64,000 bases of DNA from Mesorhizobium sp. (GCA_004020545.1 SAQE01000004.1:124001-188000); one strand, 5' to 3'. Positions 7,757-17,882 are shown, counted from the stretch's first letter. Program-made: numbers and translations. Notes: generated from the letters alone by a model not told the origin.

Positions 7757-9016
7757 GTGTTCGTATCCTTCTTCCCGCAGCCGAAGCTTTTCTTCACCTC
7801 GGCGGCCGTCTGGAGCCTTGCCGGGATCCTGTTCTGGTTTTTCGGCGGCGAGCAGTTGGGCACCGTTTTCGGCCTACCGCCTGCGGCGGCGGGTGTGCCG
7901 CCCATCATCGGCATCGCGGTACTATGGTCGAAGCCGTTTCTCTGGTTCTACATCTACTTCGCGGCCTGCGTGCTGATCTTCTATGCGTTCTGGAGCTGGT
8001 ATGCCCCGCATCCGTGGCAGAACTGGTCGATCCTGATGACCGCTCTCGTCCTGTTCTTCATCTATTTCAACGTGCAGGTCTCCGTCGCCGTCAACAACTG
8101 GTACGGCCCTTTCTTCGACTATGTGCAGGGGCTGATGTCGGGAACGACTGCGTCGACGGACATCGAATTCTACAAGGGGTTGGCTGACTTCTCCTGGCTG
8201 GCGCTGATCGGCATGAATGTGCAGGTGGTCAACGCCTTCATCGTCAGCCACTGGATTTTCCGCTGGCGCACCGCGATGAACGACTACTTCATGGCGAACT
8301 GGGGCCGGCTGCGCCACATCGAGGGCGCCTCGCAGCGCATCCAGGAAGACACGATGCGCTTCTCGCAGATCATGGAGGACTTGGGGTCGAGCTTCGTCCA
8401 GTCGATCATGACGCTCATCGCCTTCCTGCCGGTGATGATCCAGCTCCAGGCGCACATCACCGAACTGCCGATCATCGGCTCGGTCCCGCAGCCCCTGGTG
8501 ATTGCGGCGTTGGGCTGGTGCGTGTTCGGCACCGCCTCGGTGATGCTCGCCGGTTTCAAGCTGCCGGGCCTGCAGTTCCGCAATCAGCGCGTCGAGGCGG
8601 CCTATCGCAAGGAGCTCGTCTACGGCGAGGACCATCCCGACCGGGCGCAGCCGGCGACGACGACGGAGTTGTTCGCCAATGTGCGCCGCAACTACTTCAG
8701 GCTCTATTTCCACTACATCTATTTTAATGTCGTCCGGTACACCTACCTGCAGGCCGACAACATCTTCTCGCTGCTGATCCTCGGACCCTCGCTGGTCGCC
8801 CACAAGATCACTTTCGGCGCCCTGAACCAGATTTCGAATGCCTTCGGCAAGGTGACGAATTCACTGCAGTTCCTGCTGAATTCCTGGTCGACCATTGTCG
8901 AGCTACAGTCGGTACACAAGCGCCTGCGCGCCTTCGAGGCGACGCTGGAAGGCGAGCCGCTGCCGGACATCGACCAGCGTTATCTCGCCAAGCACGGCGC
9001 GGAGGATGCGGCCTGA
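7757..9016 (+). CDS. bacA: Peptide antibiotic transporter SbmA/BacA
   Basis: A 419-residue inner-membrane protein aligned by eye with SbmA/BacA along its length: 'FFPQPKLFFTSAAVWSL', 'FVSHWIFRWRTAMNDYFMANW' (SbmA has FRWRTAMNEYYMANW), 'LRHIEGASQRIQEDTMRF', 'ELPIIGSVP', 'NQRVEAAYRKELVYGEDH' and 'NYFRLYFHYIYFN'. It imports proline-rich and other peptides using the proton gradient. In rhizobia BacA protects bacteroids from plant NCR peptides and affects very-long-chain lipid A. Start is GTG 7757 with GAGGA about 15 bases upstream. An SbmA-like paralogue rather than the symbiotic BacA cannot be excluded. Confidence 0.9.
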   Translation: MFVSFFPQPKLFFTSAAVWSLAGILFWFFGGEQLGTVFGLPPAAAGVPPIIGIAVLWSKPFLWFYIYFAACVLIFYAFWSWYAPHPWQNWSILMTALVLFFIYFNVQVSVAVNNWYGPFFDYVQGLMSGTTASTDIEFYKGLADFSWLALIGMNVQVVNAFIVSHWIFRWRTAMNDYFMANWGRLRHIEGASQRIQEDTMRFSQIMEDLGSSFVQSIMTLIAFLPVMIQLQAHITELPIIGSVPQPLVIAALGWCVFGTASVMLAGFKLPGLQFRNQRVEAAYRKELVYGEDHPDRAQPATTTELFANVRRNYFRLYFHYIYFNVVRYTYLQADNIFSLLILGPSLVAHKITFGALNQISNAFGKVTNSLQFLLNSWSTIVELQSVHKRLRAFEATLEGEPLPDIDQRYLAKHGAEDAA

Positions 9017-9037
9017 ACCAGACCAGACGGCGGGCGG

Positions 9038-10054
9038 CTAGCCGCCCACGACTGCCTGCCTTTGATCGGAACGCTGCCGCTCGACATAGTCGCGGTAGCT
9101 GATGCATTCCACATCGGCTTTCACGCAGACCTCGTCCGCAAAGCGCTCGAGCGCGTTCCAGTAGGTGCCGCCGTTCATCTGCGTGAAGTGGAAGCCGAGC
9201 TCCAGCGGAAGGCGCTTGCCGTTGTATTGCGCGTCGAAGGCGGCGCGGAACGCATGATAGGCGCGGTCGGCGAATTCGGACGCCTTGGCTGGCTCCTCGA
9301 AACCGCCCGAATGGCGGACATAAAGATTATAATCCATGGCGACCACCGGCTTTGATTTCGGCCCTTCCGGAATCAGCGGCAATGCAAAATGCGTGACGCC
9401 GTTCCTCGTCGGCGGCAGGGCAGGACCGTTCGAGACACCGCTCGCGTCGTACTGGAAGCCGGCCTCGGGCAGCGCTTCGTAAAGCGCCTTGTCGGTCGAC
9501 AGGTACGGCGCGCGAAAACCGGTCACGGCGTGATGGGCGAATTCACGCCAGCCGGGCGGCTCGGGTGAAATGGCGTTGATGGTGTAGGCATTCTCGAGGA
9601 TGCGCCGGAATGCGCCGAACTCGGCCAGCCAGTCGGCCTTGCTCCAGTCCTTGCCGTCGAAATGGCCGCAGGCATGGCTGCCGATATCGTGGCCTTCGGC
9701 GACCGCGAGCCGGATCTGTTCCAGCCGATCGGCGACCTCCTGCTTCGAGGCGGCAAAGCCGATATTCGATTTGCCGGCGCCCCCGCCGGGCGCGATGTAC
9801 TCTGCGCGCGTATCCGGCGACAGCAGGAAGACGCAGGACAAAAAATAGGTGAAATGCGCGCCGGTGCGCTTTGCCAGCGCGCGGCTGCGTTCCCATTGCG
9901 AGATCTCGCGCGCGCTGTCGAAGGAGATGAGCACGATCTGCTTCGGCTTCGCAGGTATGGGCTCTGCCGGTTTGGGCGGATCGGCGAAAGCCCCGGCAAC
10001 GCAGGTGGCTAGCGAGGCGAGACTGAACGCAAGGACGCGGAACGGATGTGGCAC
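9038..10054 (-). CDS. Polysaccharide deacetylase family protein, secreted
   Basis: 338 residues with a signal peptide ('VLAFSLASLATCVAGAFA-DPP'). The NodB-like fold is indicated by 'QIVLISFDSARE' (motif 1), 'EGHDIGSHACGHFDG' (the H-x3-H metal motif, near residue 128), 'TGFRAPYLST' (motif 3) and 'LPLELGFHFTQMNGG' (motif 5 His). Motif 1 reads F-D-S instead of the usual T-F-D-D, so one metal-ligand Asp appears to be replaced. The protein probably acts in the periplasm on a glycan; the substrate is unknown. Confidence 0.8.
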   Translation of the reverse strand: MPHPFRVLAFSLASLATCVAGAFADPPKPAEPIPAKPKQIVLISFDSAREISQWERSRALAKRTGAHFTYFLSCVFLLSPDTRAEYIAPGGGAGKSNIGFAASKQEVADRLEQIRLAVAEGHDIGSHACGHFDGKDWSKADWLAEFGAFRRILENAYTINAISPEPPGWREFAHHAVTGFRAPYLSTDKALYEALPEAGFQYDASGVSNGPALPPTRNGVTHFALPLIPEGPKSKPVVAMDYNLYVRHSGGFEEPAKASEFADRAYHAFRAAFDAQYNGKRLPLELGFHFTQMNGGTYWNALERFADEVCVKADVECISYRDYVERQRSDQRQAVVGG

Positions 10055-10271
10055 TGGCAGCCTTTCGGGGGCGGTCTTTCAGACTATCGGAAAGCCGGCT
10101 ATTGCCCAAATGTGGCATCGGTGCGTTCCAGCCCGACTGGACGCCGCTCTGGATTGTCCCGCCGATTTTCCGGCCGGACCCCTTCCATGCCGACAAAATT
10201 TCGCTAAAACGCGGGCTCAAGAAGCGCCCCGCCAAGGGGCGATAGTTTGTGACCGCAATGGTTTTTGATTG

Positions 10272-10937
10272 ATGTCGGACGACAGTTTTATCCGCGAAGT
10301 CAACGAAGAGATTCGCCGTGACCAGGCGCACGCGCTGTGGGACCGTTTTGGTCCGGCGTTGCTTGGCCTTGCCATCTTGGTGGTGGTCGGCACTGCCGCC
10401 GTCGTTGGCTACCGCTATTGGGACGAGACCCGAGCAAACCGCTCGGGCGACGCGTTCTCGCGGGCCCTCAAGCTCGCCAATGACGGCAAGAACGACGAGG
10501 CGATCGCGGCTCTCGATCAATTGCAAAAGGACGGCTATGGCGCCTATCCGCTGCTCGCCCGCATGCGCGCGGCGACCGTCAAGGCCGACAAGGGCGACGT
10601 CGACGCCGCCGTCAAGGATTTCGACGAGGTCGCCGCCGACAGCGCCATTCCCGCCGGCATCCGTGATATGGCTCGCCTGAGGGCGGCGCTGCTGCTCGTC
10701 GACCACGGCTCCTTCGCCGATGTCTCCAGCCGTGTCGAGGCGCTGACCGCCGACACCAATCCGCTGCGCCATTCCGCGCGCGAGGCGCTTGGTCTTGCCG
10801 CCTGGAAGGAAGGCAAATCGGCCGACGCGCTCAAACTGTTCGACCAGATCTCTTCGGATGACGGCGCCCCGCGCAACGTGCGCCAGCGGGCGCAGTTGAT
10901 GTCCGAACTGATCCGCGGGTCGGGCAACGCTTCGTGA
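10272..10937 (+). CDS. YfgM-like tetratricopeptide membrane protein
   Basis: 221 residues: a cytoplasmic N-terminus 'FIREVNEEIRRDQAHALWDR', one transmembrane segment 'ALLGLAILVVVGTAAVVGY' (residues ~29-48) and a periplasmic TPR-like region of helical hairpins. This matches YfgM, an ancillary SecYEG-associated chaperone in E. coli whose gene lies close to der. Here it is directly upstream of der with only 6 bases between, suggesting an operon; bamB, which separates them in enterobacteria, is absent. Confidence 0.82.
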   Translation: MSDDSFIREVNEEIRRDQAHALWDRFGPALLGLAILVVVGTAAVVGYRYWDETRANRSGDAFSRALKLANDGKNDEAIAALDQLQKDGYGAYPLLARMRAATVKADKGDVDAAVKDFDEVAADSAIPAGIRDMARLRAALLLVDHGSFADVSSRVEALTADTNPLRHSAREALGLAAWKEGKSADALKLFDQISSDDGAPRNVRQRAQLMSELIRGSGNAS

Positions 10938-10943
10938 CCTCGG

Positions 10944-12374
10944 ATGGGCTTCAAAGTCGCCATCATCGGTCGGCCTAACGTCGGCAAATCGACTCTTTTC
11001 AATCGGCTGGTGGGAAAGAAGCTGGCGCTTGTCGACGACACGCCGGGCGTGACGCGCGACCGGCGCGTCCATGCCGCCAAGCTCTACGATCTTCATTTCG
11101 ACGTCATCGACACCGCCGGCTTCGAGGATGCGGCGGCCTCGACGCTGCCCGGCCGCATGCGCCAGCAGACGGAGATCGCGATCCGCGAGGCCGACCTGAT
11201 CTTCTTCACCGTCGATGCCAAGTCCGGCCTGATGCCCGACGACCGGACCTTCGCCGAGGTGGTGCGCAAATCCGGCAAGCCGGTCGTGCTGGTCGCCAAC
11301 AAGGCGGAAGCCCGCGGTGCGCAAGGCGGCATGCTGGAGGCTTGGGAGCTCGGTCTCGGCGAGCCGATCCCTGTCTCGGCCGAGCATGGCCAAGGCATGC
11401 CCGACCTGCGCGACGCGGTGATCGCGGCGCTCGGCGAGGAGCGCGCCTTCGGCGAGGACGAGGAAGAGCAAAGCGACGAGATTGCCGTCAGCGAGGTGCT
11501 GATCGGCGAGGACATCGCCGATCCCGATGCCGAGCCGGCCTATGACGACACCAAGCCGCTGCGCATCGCCGTCGTCGGCCGTCCCAATGCCGGCAAGTCG
11601 ACACTGATCAACGCGCTGATCGGCGAGGAGCGGCTGCTCACCGGTCCGGAAGCCGGCATCACCCGCGATTCCATCTCGGTCGACTGGGATTGGCGCGGCC
11701 GCCGGATGAAATTGTTCGACACGGCCGGCATGCGGCGCAAGTCGAAGGTCCAGGAGAAGCTCGAAAAACTTTCGGTGCAGGACGGGTTGCGCGCCATCCG
11801 CTTCGCCGAGATCGTCATCATCGTGCTCGATGCCACCGTTCCCTTCGAGAAGCAGGATTTGCAGATCGCCGACCTCATCATCCGCGAGGGCCGCGCGCCG
11901 GTGATCGCCTTCAACAAATGGGACCTGATCGACAACCCGCAGGAGCTTCTGGCCGAGCTGCGCGAGAAAACCGAGCGGCTTCTCCCCCAGGTGCGCGGCA
12001 TCCAGGCGGTGACGGTCTCGGCAGAGACCGGACGCGGCCTCGACCGGCTGATGGAATCCGTCATCAAGACGCACAAGGTCTGGAACAGCCGCGTCTCCAC
12101 CGGCAAGCTCAACCGCTGGCTGGAAGGCATTCTCGCGCATCATCCGCCGCCCGCCGTCGCCGGCCGCCGGCTGAAGATCAAATACGTCACCCAGGCCAAG
12201 ACCCGCCCGCCGGGCTTCGTCGTCTCCTGCTCGCGCCCGGATGTGATGCCGCAATCCTATGTCCGCTATCTGTCGAACAGCTTGCGCGAGGCCTTCGACA
12301 TGCCCGGCGTACCGATCCGCATGGCGCTGCGCACCTCGGACAATCCTTTCGCGGGCCGCGCGAAGAAGCGCTGA
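10944..12374 (+). CDS. der: Ribosome biogenesis GTPase Der (EngA)
   Basis: 476 residues with the unique tandem GTPase arrangement: first P-loop 'GRPNVGKST' at residues ~9-17, 'DTAGFED', 'NKAEAR' (a divergent NKxD), and second P-loop 'GRPNAGKST' near 213, '[11 protein letters not shown]', 'NKWDLI'. The C-terminal KH-like domain contains '[17 protein letters not shown]' and '[20 protein letters not shown]'. Der assists assembly of the 50S ribosomal subunit and is essential. Start ATG 10944. Confidence 0.97.
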   Translation: MGFKVAIIGRPNVGKSTLFNRLVGKKLALVDDTPGVTRDRRVHAAKLYDLHFDVIDTAGFEDAAASTLPGRMRQQTEIAIREADLIFFTVDAKSGLMPDDRTFAEVVRKSGKPVVLVANKAEARGAQGGMLEAWELGLGEPIPVSAEHGQGMPDLRDAVIAALGEERAFGEDEEEQSDEIAVSEVLIGEDIADPDAEPAYDDTKPLRIAVVGRPNAGKSTLINALIGEERLLTGPEAGITRDSISVDWDWRGRRMKLFDTAGMRRKSKVQEKLEKLSVQDGLRAIRFAEIVIIVLDATVPFEKQDLQIADLIIREGRAPVIAFNKWDLIDNPQELLAELREKTERLLPQVRGIQAVTVSAETGRGLDRLMESVIKTHKVWNSRVSTGKLNRWLEGILAHHPPPAVAGRRLKIKYVTQAKTRPPGFVVSCSRPDVMPQSYVRYLSNSLREAFDMPGVPIRMALRTSDNPFAGRAKKR

Positions 12375-12461
12375 GGTTATCCTCCATTGCCAGGGCAGAG
12401 GGGGGTGGGACGGAACGCGACGCCGGATGCTCCGATCTGCTGCGATGCTTGTCCGAAAAAG

Positions 12462-13382
12462 CTAAGCGACCTCTCGCAGTCCCTCACCCGTTCGCGTTCC
12501 TTCAGGCAGCGCCTCCATCGCCGACTGCAGCAGTATATCGGCCAGCCGTGCCGCCACCGGGTCGAGCTCGGCGTCCTTCTGGTGAAGGTGCAGCGCCATC
12601 TTGGGCAGCGCCGGCAGCCCGAGCGCGCCCGGTGCGAGCGCCCTGACATTGGCGGGCAGGCCGATATCGGTGCGGATCGTCAGGCCCAATCCGGCCGCCA
12701 CCGCCGCCCAGATGCCGCCAAGGCTGGGGCTGGAGAATGCCATGCGCCAGGCGAGGCCGGCGCGGTCGAGCGTCTCCGTCGCCACGGTGCGCAGCAGGCA
12801 GGGTGCCTCGAACACCACCAGCGGCAGCGCTTCGCCGTCGCGGGAACCTGCCTCCACCCGTTTCGCCGGACCGATCCAGCGCGCCTGCACGTCGGCGACA
12901 TGTCGGCTGTAGGGCAACGTCGTGCCGTCATGCCAGGCGAGCGCAATGTCGAGGCTGCCGGACAGGACACGCTCGGCTAGCTCATGGCTGCGCCCGATCC
13001 GCGCCTCGATCCGAACTTTTGGATGGGCGCGGGCGAAGCGGCCGAGCACTTCGGGCAGCACGGCTTCGCCGAAATCCTCCTGCAGGCCGAGCCGCACCCA
13101 GCCTTCCAGTTCGACGTCCCGGATGGCGGAAGCCGCTTCGTCATTGAGCTCGATCAGGCGCCGCGCATAGCCGAGCATGGTCTCGCCGGCCTCGGTGAGC
13201 GCCAGGCCGCGCCCCGCCTTGCGGAAGATCGGCGTCGCCGCCTGCTCTTCCAGTTTCTTGAGCTGAGCGCTGACGGCTGAAGTCGAGCGGCCAAGCCGCT
13301 CGGCCGCCTTGGCGAAATTGCCCAGTTCCATGCCGGTGACGAAAGTCCTGAGGACGTCGATGTCGAAGGTGACACGTCGCAT
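12462..13382 (-). CDS. LysR-family transcriptional regulator
   Basis: About 306 residues. The N-terminal HTH reads 'FDIDVLRTFVTGMELGNFAKAAERLG' and 'STSAVSAQLKKLEEQ', followed by an effector domain ('LDIALAWHDGTT', 'GLGLTIRTDIGLP'). ATG 13382 is preceded by AAGGA and is preferred over the in-frame TTG at 13415. It is divergent from the MFS gene at 13499, the classic arrangement in which the regulator controls the neighbour and itself. Confidence 0.9.
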   Translation of the reverse strand: MRRVTFDIDVLRTFVTGMELGNFAKAAERLGRSTSAVSAQLKKLEEQAATPIFRKAGRGLALTEAGETMLGYARRLIELNDEAASAIRDVELEGWVRLGLQEDFGEAVLPEVLGRFARAHPKVRIEARIGRSHELAERVLSGSLDIALAWHDGTTLPYSRHVADVQARWIGPAKRVEAGSRDGEALPLVVFEAPCLLRTVATETLDRAGLAWRMAFSSPSLGGIWAAVAAGLGLTIRTDIGLPANVRALAPGALGLPALPKMALHLHQKDAELDPVAARLADILLQSAMEALPEGTRTGEGLREVA

Positions 13383-13498
13383 AAGATCGTCCTTGTTTTC
13401 AGGATTGTTGATCAAAAACTTCCTGATTTTTCGAATGAAATTATGGCGCTACATCCATCCGGTCAAGGCCGTCGGCCGGTCGTCAAGGGATTGGAATC

Positions 13499-14776
13499 AT
13501 GTCAGCCATCGTCACCCGCAGCGATTGCGAGCCGTCTGAGCGAAGTATCGCCTCCGCCTCGGCCGGCCGGACCTTCGGCCCCAACCATCGCTGGAAGGTG
13601 CTGGGCATCGGCGTCGCCGCCAATGCCGGCTTCTCCGCCACCTTCTCCGGCATCCCCGCGACCGCGGTCGCCATCCGGCAGGGCTATCACCTCGGCAATG
13701 CTGAACTCGGCCTGGCGCTCGGTCTGCTCGGCCTCGGCGTGGCGCTCAGCGAACTGCCCTGGGGCGTGCTCACCGATCGCTGGGGCGACCGCCGCGTGCT
13801 TCTGACCGGACTTGGCGCGACGGCGGCATGGCTTCTCATCATGGCAATGCTGATCGTGCCGACGAAAACAGCCGTTCCCGGCGTCGCGCTGCTTTCGGCG
13901 GGCCTGCTCGTTGCCGGCCTGCTCGGCGGCAGCGTCAACGGCTCCAGCGGCCGTGCCATCATGGGCTGGTTCGGCGAAGGCGAGCGTGGCTTTGCCATGA
14001 GCATCAGGCAGACAGCGGTGCCGCTCGGCGGCGGGCTCGGCGCGCTTGTCCTGCCTTCGCTTGCCTTGGCCCAGGGCTTTGCCGCTGTCTTCGGCCTGCT
14101 TGCAGCTCTATCCGCCCTCTCAGCCTGTTTCGCCTGGCGCTGGCTGCACGAGCCGCCGACGCAAGCCGGCGCTCACGTCACCGCTGCGACGAACGGTCCG
14201 GCGCCGCTGCGCAACATCGAGGTCTGGCGCATATCGACGGCCATCGGCCTGCTCTGCTTCCCGCAGGTGGCGGTGCTCACCTTCGCCTCGGTTTTCCTGC
14301 ATGACTTCGCCGGCATGGGCACGTGGGTAACCAGCACTAGCCTTGCCGTTGTACAGACGGGCGCCATGGTGATGCGCGTCTGGAGCGGCCGCTTCACCGA
14401 CCGCCACGGCAACCGCCGTCCTTTCCTGAGGGTCTCCAGCGCGCTCAGCGCACTGGCCTTCATCCTCCTCTGGCTGCTGGCGATCGCGTCAGCCCGCCAG
14501 CCGGCGCTGATGCTGTTCCTGCCTGTCATGGTGGTCGTGGCCGGTATCTCGGTCTCGGCCTGGCACGGCGTTGCCTACACCGAACTGGCAACGCTTGCCG
14601 GCGCCGGCCATGTCGGCACCGCGCTCAGCCTTGCCAACACCCTTGTCTTCATCGGCTTCTGCCTGGTGCCGATCGCCATTCCCTGGCTCTTGCTTCTGTT
14701 CGCATGGCCGGGCGTGTGGCTGGCGGCCGCGATCTGCGCGGCGATCGCCTGGCCGATCTTCCTCCGCGCATCCTGA
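13499..14776 (+). CDS. MFS transporter
   Basis: 425 residues with about 12 membrane segments. After a ~30-residue polar N-terminus comes 'VLGIGVAANAGFSATFSGIP', then a motif-A-like loop 'GVLTDRWGDRRVLLTGL' between TM2 and TM3 and a second 'SGRFTDRHGNRRPFLR' between TM8 and TM9, both diagnostic of the major facilitator superfamily. Divergent from a LysR regulator and probably controlled by it. Substrate unknown; a drug or metabolite exporter is plausible. Confidence 0.87.
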   Translation: MSAIVTRSDCEPSERSIASASAGRTFGPNHRWKVLGIGVAANAGFSATFSGIPATAVAIRQGYHLGNAELGLALGLLGLGVALSELPWGVLTDRWGDRRVLLTGLGATAAWLLIMAMLIVPTKTAVPGVALLSAGLLVAGLLGGSVNGSSGRAIMGWFGEGERGFAMSIRQTAVPLGGGLGALVLPSLALAQGFAAVFGLLAALSALSACFAWRWLHEPPTQAGAHVTAATNGPAPLRNIEVWRISTAIGLLCFPQVAVLTFASVFLHDFAGMGTWVTSTSLAVVQTGAMVMRVWSGRFTDRHGNRRPFLRVSSALSALAFILLWLLAIASARQPALMLFLPVMVVVAGISVSAWHGVAYTELATLAGAGHVGTALSLANTLVFIGFCLVPIAIPWLLLLFAWPGVWLAAAICAAIAWPIFLRAS

Positions 14777-14914
14777 TTCTTGGCCGCCTTTCCGCGGCAG
14801 TGGGAAGCCGGTTTGCCTTCAACATGAAAAAACACGATCGATGCCGTTAACCGACCATCAAGGTTAATGCTTCATTTTGGCTCTCCGGGGTCAGTAGCGT
14901 TTCTGGAGAGTTCC

Positions 14915-16096
14915 GTGCATCGACGCGTTATAAAGCGGCTCGTCGCCGCCGCCGTTGCGAATAAACCTTCCTTCCTTCCTCCTTTGGTTCTGGGGCTCGG
15001 CTTTTGGGTCGGCTTTCCGTCCGTCGTCGCCTACCAGGACATGGCGAGCCTCGTGTCCGGGCTGGAGTCGCCTCACGCCCGCTGGAACGCCTATGTCGAA
15101 AAATCCGTCGCCGGTTCGGTGCATGCCGCCGAGATGCCGTTCGTTGATTCGGCCGCTACGGGCTCGATCTCTGGCTCCGGCGTGAAACTGCCCGGTGTAG
15201 GGGCGGTTGCTTTTCGGGGCAAGGGCAATGCCGCCGGCGCAACGCCCGATGAGGACCGCGTCGTGCGCGCCGACAAGAAGGGCCGCCTCGTCCAGGTGTC
15301 ACCGGTGGCGCCGCCGAAGAATTTCAGCGCCGGCTCGATCTTCGAGCGCACCTCGTCGCTGCTTCGCCCCGCGATGGACAGCGGCCTGAAGCTCACCTTC
15401 GCCAAGCCTGGCATCAAGGGCAAGGAAGTCCAGATCGCCCAGGCGTTCCATATCCGCGAGGACAAGAAGCCCGATCCCGGGCTGCCGGCGGCTCTCGTCG
15501 CGCTCGTCAACAACGACAAGCCGGATATCCTCGCCACCGCCTATGCCCAGTCGGCGCCGGACTATGCCAAGGCGTCACCCTTCGAGGCGCTGCTGCAGGA
15601 CGATCCCAACGATGGCCGCTTCATCCCGCCGATGGGCAAGGGCGACCACGCGTGGATAAAGAACCCGCTGCCGGCGGCCGTCTTCTCCAAGCCGGAACAG
15701 GAATGCCTCGCCAAGGGCATCTATTTCGAGGCGCGCAGCGAGCCGGTGCGTGGCCAGGCCGCGGTCGCGCAGGTGATCCTCAACCGCGTCCGCAACCCGG
15801 CCTATCCGAAGACGATCTGCGGTGTCGTCTACCAGAACGACAACTGGTTCAACCGCTGCCAGTTCTCCTTCGCCTGCGACGGCAGGAAGAAGCGCATCAA
15901 CGACCCGGTCGCCTACAGGACCGCCCAGGATGTCGCCATGGCGGTGACCGCCGGCAAGATCTTCATCCCGGAGGTCGGATCCTCCACGCACTACTATGCC
16001 AACTACGTCCATCCGGGCTGGGCGCGCGCCATGCAGCGCATGACCAGGATCGGCCTGCACATCTTCTATCGCACCTACGGCGGCGGCTGGAGCTGA
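14915..16096 (+). CDS. Cell wall hydrolase, SleB/CwlJ-type catalytic domain
   Basis: About 393 residues. An N-terminal hydrophobic segment ('FLPPLVLGLGFWVGFPSVVAY') anchors or exports the protein; a long low-complexity region follows. The C-terminal Hydrolase_2 domain has 'CLAKGIYFEARSEPVRGQAA' with the catalytic Glu, 'VAQVILNRVRNPAYPKTICG', 'CQFSFACDG' and 'THYYANYVHPGWA'. Such enzymes cleave peptidoglycan. GTG 14915 with GGAGAG 5 bases upstream is preferred; an ATG at 14867 in the same frame is possible. Confidence 0.85.
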   Translation: MHRRVIKRLVAAAVANKPSFLPPLVLGLGFWVGFPSVVAYQDMASLVSGLESPHARWNAYVEKSVAGSVHAAEMPFVDSAATGSISGSGVKLPGVGAVAFRGKGNAAGATPDEDRVVRADKKGRLVQVSPVAPPKNFSAGSIFERTSSLLRPAMDSGLKLTFAKPGIKGKEVQIAQAFHIREDKKPDPGLPAALVALVNNDKPDILATAYAQSAPDYAKASPFEALLQDDPNDGRFIPPMGKGDHAWIKNPLPAAVFSKPEQECLAKGIYFEARSEPVRGQAAVAQVILNRVRNPAYPKTICGVVYQNDNWFNRCQFSFACDGRKKRINDPVAYRTAQDVAMAVTAGKIFIPEVGSSTHYYANYVHPGWARAMQRMTRIGLHIFYRTYGGGWS

Positions 16097-16277
16097 GCCG
16101 TTTAATCGACGCCCACCGCCAGCGCTCTTTCTTGTTCGCCGCGCGCACCGATCGAGGCGGCTTGTCGTGCGGATTCGCGCCGAGTCCCCGCGTAGGCGTG
16201 ACGGGCACGATGTCGCACCCGGATAAGTAACTGATTTAATTAAGAAAAATACATCACTTCGAAGTTCGACCCGTGGC

Positions 16278-16306
16278 TTGACGGGCGCAGACCCTCTAAC
16301 TATGTT
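16278..16306 (+). promoter_or_regulatory. Candidate sigma-70-type promoter of the atp operon
   Basis: TTGACG (16278-16283) and TATGTT (16301-16306) are separated by 17 bases, close to the alphaproteobacterial consensus CTTGAC-N17-CTATAT. It lies 58 bases upstream of atpI, the first gene of the operon, in the only sizeable gap before it. Confidence 0.5.
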
Positions 16307-16363
16307 GCCGGCGACTTTAGAAGCGGACGGACGGTGATAGTCTGCCCGGGCAGGGGGGTTGCG

Positions 16364-16756
16364 ATGGCCGACAAAAACGGGCCAGACGGAACCGGAGAAA
16401 CCGGCCGCGGCAAACAGCATGAAGCCGCCGTCCGCGACGACGAACTTGAGCGCCGCCGGCGCGAGCTTGAAGCATCGCTTGCATCAAGACGCACGGACCG
16501 GCTCGAGGGGAAAGACGAAGCGAACGCTGCGACCGGTTACGGTCAGGCACTGAAGCTGTCCAGCGAGTTCATCGCCGGAGTGGTGGTTGGTGTCGGCTTG
16601 GGTTGGATCATCGACCGCTTGGCCGGAACGGCGCCATGGGGTCTGATCATCGGCCTGTTGCTGGGTTTTGGCGCCGGTATACTCAATGTCCTGCGTTCGG
16701 CGGGGCTGGCACCACAGTTCGGTCAGGGCGGCACGCCGCGCGAGCCGAAGGAATGA
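16364..16756 (+). CDS. atpI: ATP synthase accessory protein AtpI
   Basis: 130 residues with a charged N-terminus rich in Arg and Glu and two C-terminal transmembrane segments ('SSEFIAGVVVGVGLGWIIDRL' and 'PWGLIIGLLLGFGAGILNVL'), the layout of AtpI, which helps assemble the c-ring. The ATG at 16364 is chosen over a frame-open start at 16334. First gene of the F0 operon. Confidence 0.92.
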   Translation: MADKNGPDGTGETGRGKQHEAAVRDDELERRRRELEASLASRRTDRLEGKDEANAATGYGQALKLSSEFIAGVVVGVGLGWIIDRLAGTAPWGLIIGLLLGFGAGILNVLRSAGLAPQFGQGGTPREPKE

Positions 16757-16819
16757 GAGGCGCCGCGAGGCGCGAAAGCGAACTTAAGAAGCCGGTTGTG
16801 GCTTTGACGGGGATTTAAA

Positions 16820-17578
16820 GTGGCTGCTGACAAGGTCGATCCGATCCACCAGTTCCAGATCCATCCGATCATCCCGCTTCATATCGGCGGCTACGACGTC
16901 TCTTTCACCAACTCCGCCCTGTTCATGGTCGTGACGGTCATCGTCGCTTCCGCATTCCTCTACATGAGCACTGCCAGCCGCAGCCTCATTCCCGGCCGCC
17001 TGCAGTCGATGTCCGAAATGGCCTATGAGTTCGTCGGCAACATGCTGCGCGACGCGGCGGGCAAGCAGGGGATGCAGTTCTTCCCGCTGGTGTTCTCGCT
17101 GTTCATGTTCGTGCTGGTCGCCAACCTGATCGGCCTGTTCCCCTATTTCTTCACCGTCACCAGCCACATCATCGTCACCTTCACGCTGGCCGCGCTGGTG
17201 ATCGGCACCGTCGTCGTCTACGGCTTCGCCAAGCACGGCTTCGGCTTCCTCAAGCTGTTCGTGCCGCATGGCGTGCCCGGCTACCTCATGCCGCTGGTGG
17301 TGGCGATCGAAGTGATTTCCTTCGTTTCGCGCCCGGTCAGCCTCTCGGTTCGTCTTTTCGCCAACATGCTGGCCGGCCACATCACGCTGAAGGTGTTTTC
17401 GGGCTTCGTCGTCAGCCTCAGCGCGCTGGGCGCCGTCGGCATCGCTGGCTCGATTTTGCCGCTCGCCATGGCCGTCGCCCTGACGGCGCTGGAATTGCTG
17501 GTCGCCTTCCTGCAGGCCTACGTCTTCGCGGTGCTGACCTGCATGTACCTGAACGACGCTCTGCACCCGAGCCACTGA
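16820..17578 (+). CDS. atpB: F0F1 ATP synthase subunit a
   Basis: 252 residues, five to six membrane helices. The conserved stator motif '[14 protein letters not shown]' near residue 176 supplies the essential Arg of the proton channel. N-terminal '[20 protein letters not shown]' is typical of alphaproteobacterial a subunits. Start is GTG 16820. The subunit conducts protons past the c-ring. Confidence 0.97.
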   Translation: MAADKVDPIHQFQIHPIIPLHIGGYDVSFTNSALFMVVTVIVASAFLYMSTASRSLIPGRLQSMSEMAYEFVGNMLRDAAGKQGMQFFPLVFSLFMFVLVANLIGLFPYFFTVTSHIIVTFTLAALVIGTVVVYGFAKHGFGFLKLFVPHGVPGYLMPLVVAIEVISFVSRPVSLSVRLFANMLAGHITLKVFSGFVVSLSALGAVGIAGSILPLAMAVALTALELLVAFLQAYVFAVLTCMYLNDALHPSH

Positions 17579-17657
17579 TCGATCTTCACCGGCGCCCCGG
17601 CGCCAGCATACCCAACGTACCAACCGCAACGATTACGAAAACCACAGGAGTTTTGAA

Positions 17658-17882
17658 ATGGACGCAACTGCAGCAGCTGCTATCGGCGCTGGTATCGCCT
17701 GCATCGGCATGGGCGGCGCGGGCATCGGCCTCGGCAACATCTTCGGCAGCTACCTCTCGGGCGCCCTGCGCAACCCGTCGGCTGCTGACGGCCAGTTCGG
17801 CCGCCTGATCTTCGGCTTCGCCGTGACCGAAGCTCTGGGCATCTTCTCGCTCCTCATCGCGCTGCTGCTGGTCTTCAAGTAA
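17658..17882 (+). CDS. atpE: F0F1 ATP synthase subunit c
   Basis: 74 residues forming a hairpin of two membrane helices. The first carries the glycine-rich packing motif '[16 protein letters not shown]'; the second '[18 protein letters not shown]' holds the proton-carrying Glu at about residue 58. A ribosome binding site ACAGGAG precedes the ATG. Expected to be made in excess over other F0 subunits, consistent with the stem-loop just downstream. Confidence 0.97.
   Translation: MDATAAAAIGAGIACIGMGGAGIGLGNIFGSYLSGALRNPSAADGQFGRLIFGFAVTEALGIFSLLIALLLVFK

Noticed and set aside
9543-12254. Long open frame on the minus strand across the deacetylase, yfgM and der genes
   Set aside because: It is antisense to three clearly coding genes and its composition is that of a mirrored GC3-rich frame; no motif is recognisable.
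14845-14867. TTAA-type CtrA-like site before the cell wall hydrolase
   Set aside because: TTAA elements are 13 bases apart, not the 7-base spacing of the CtrA consensus.
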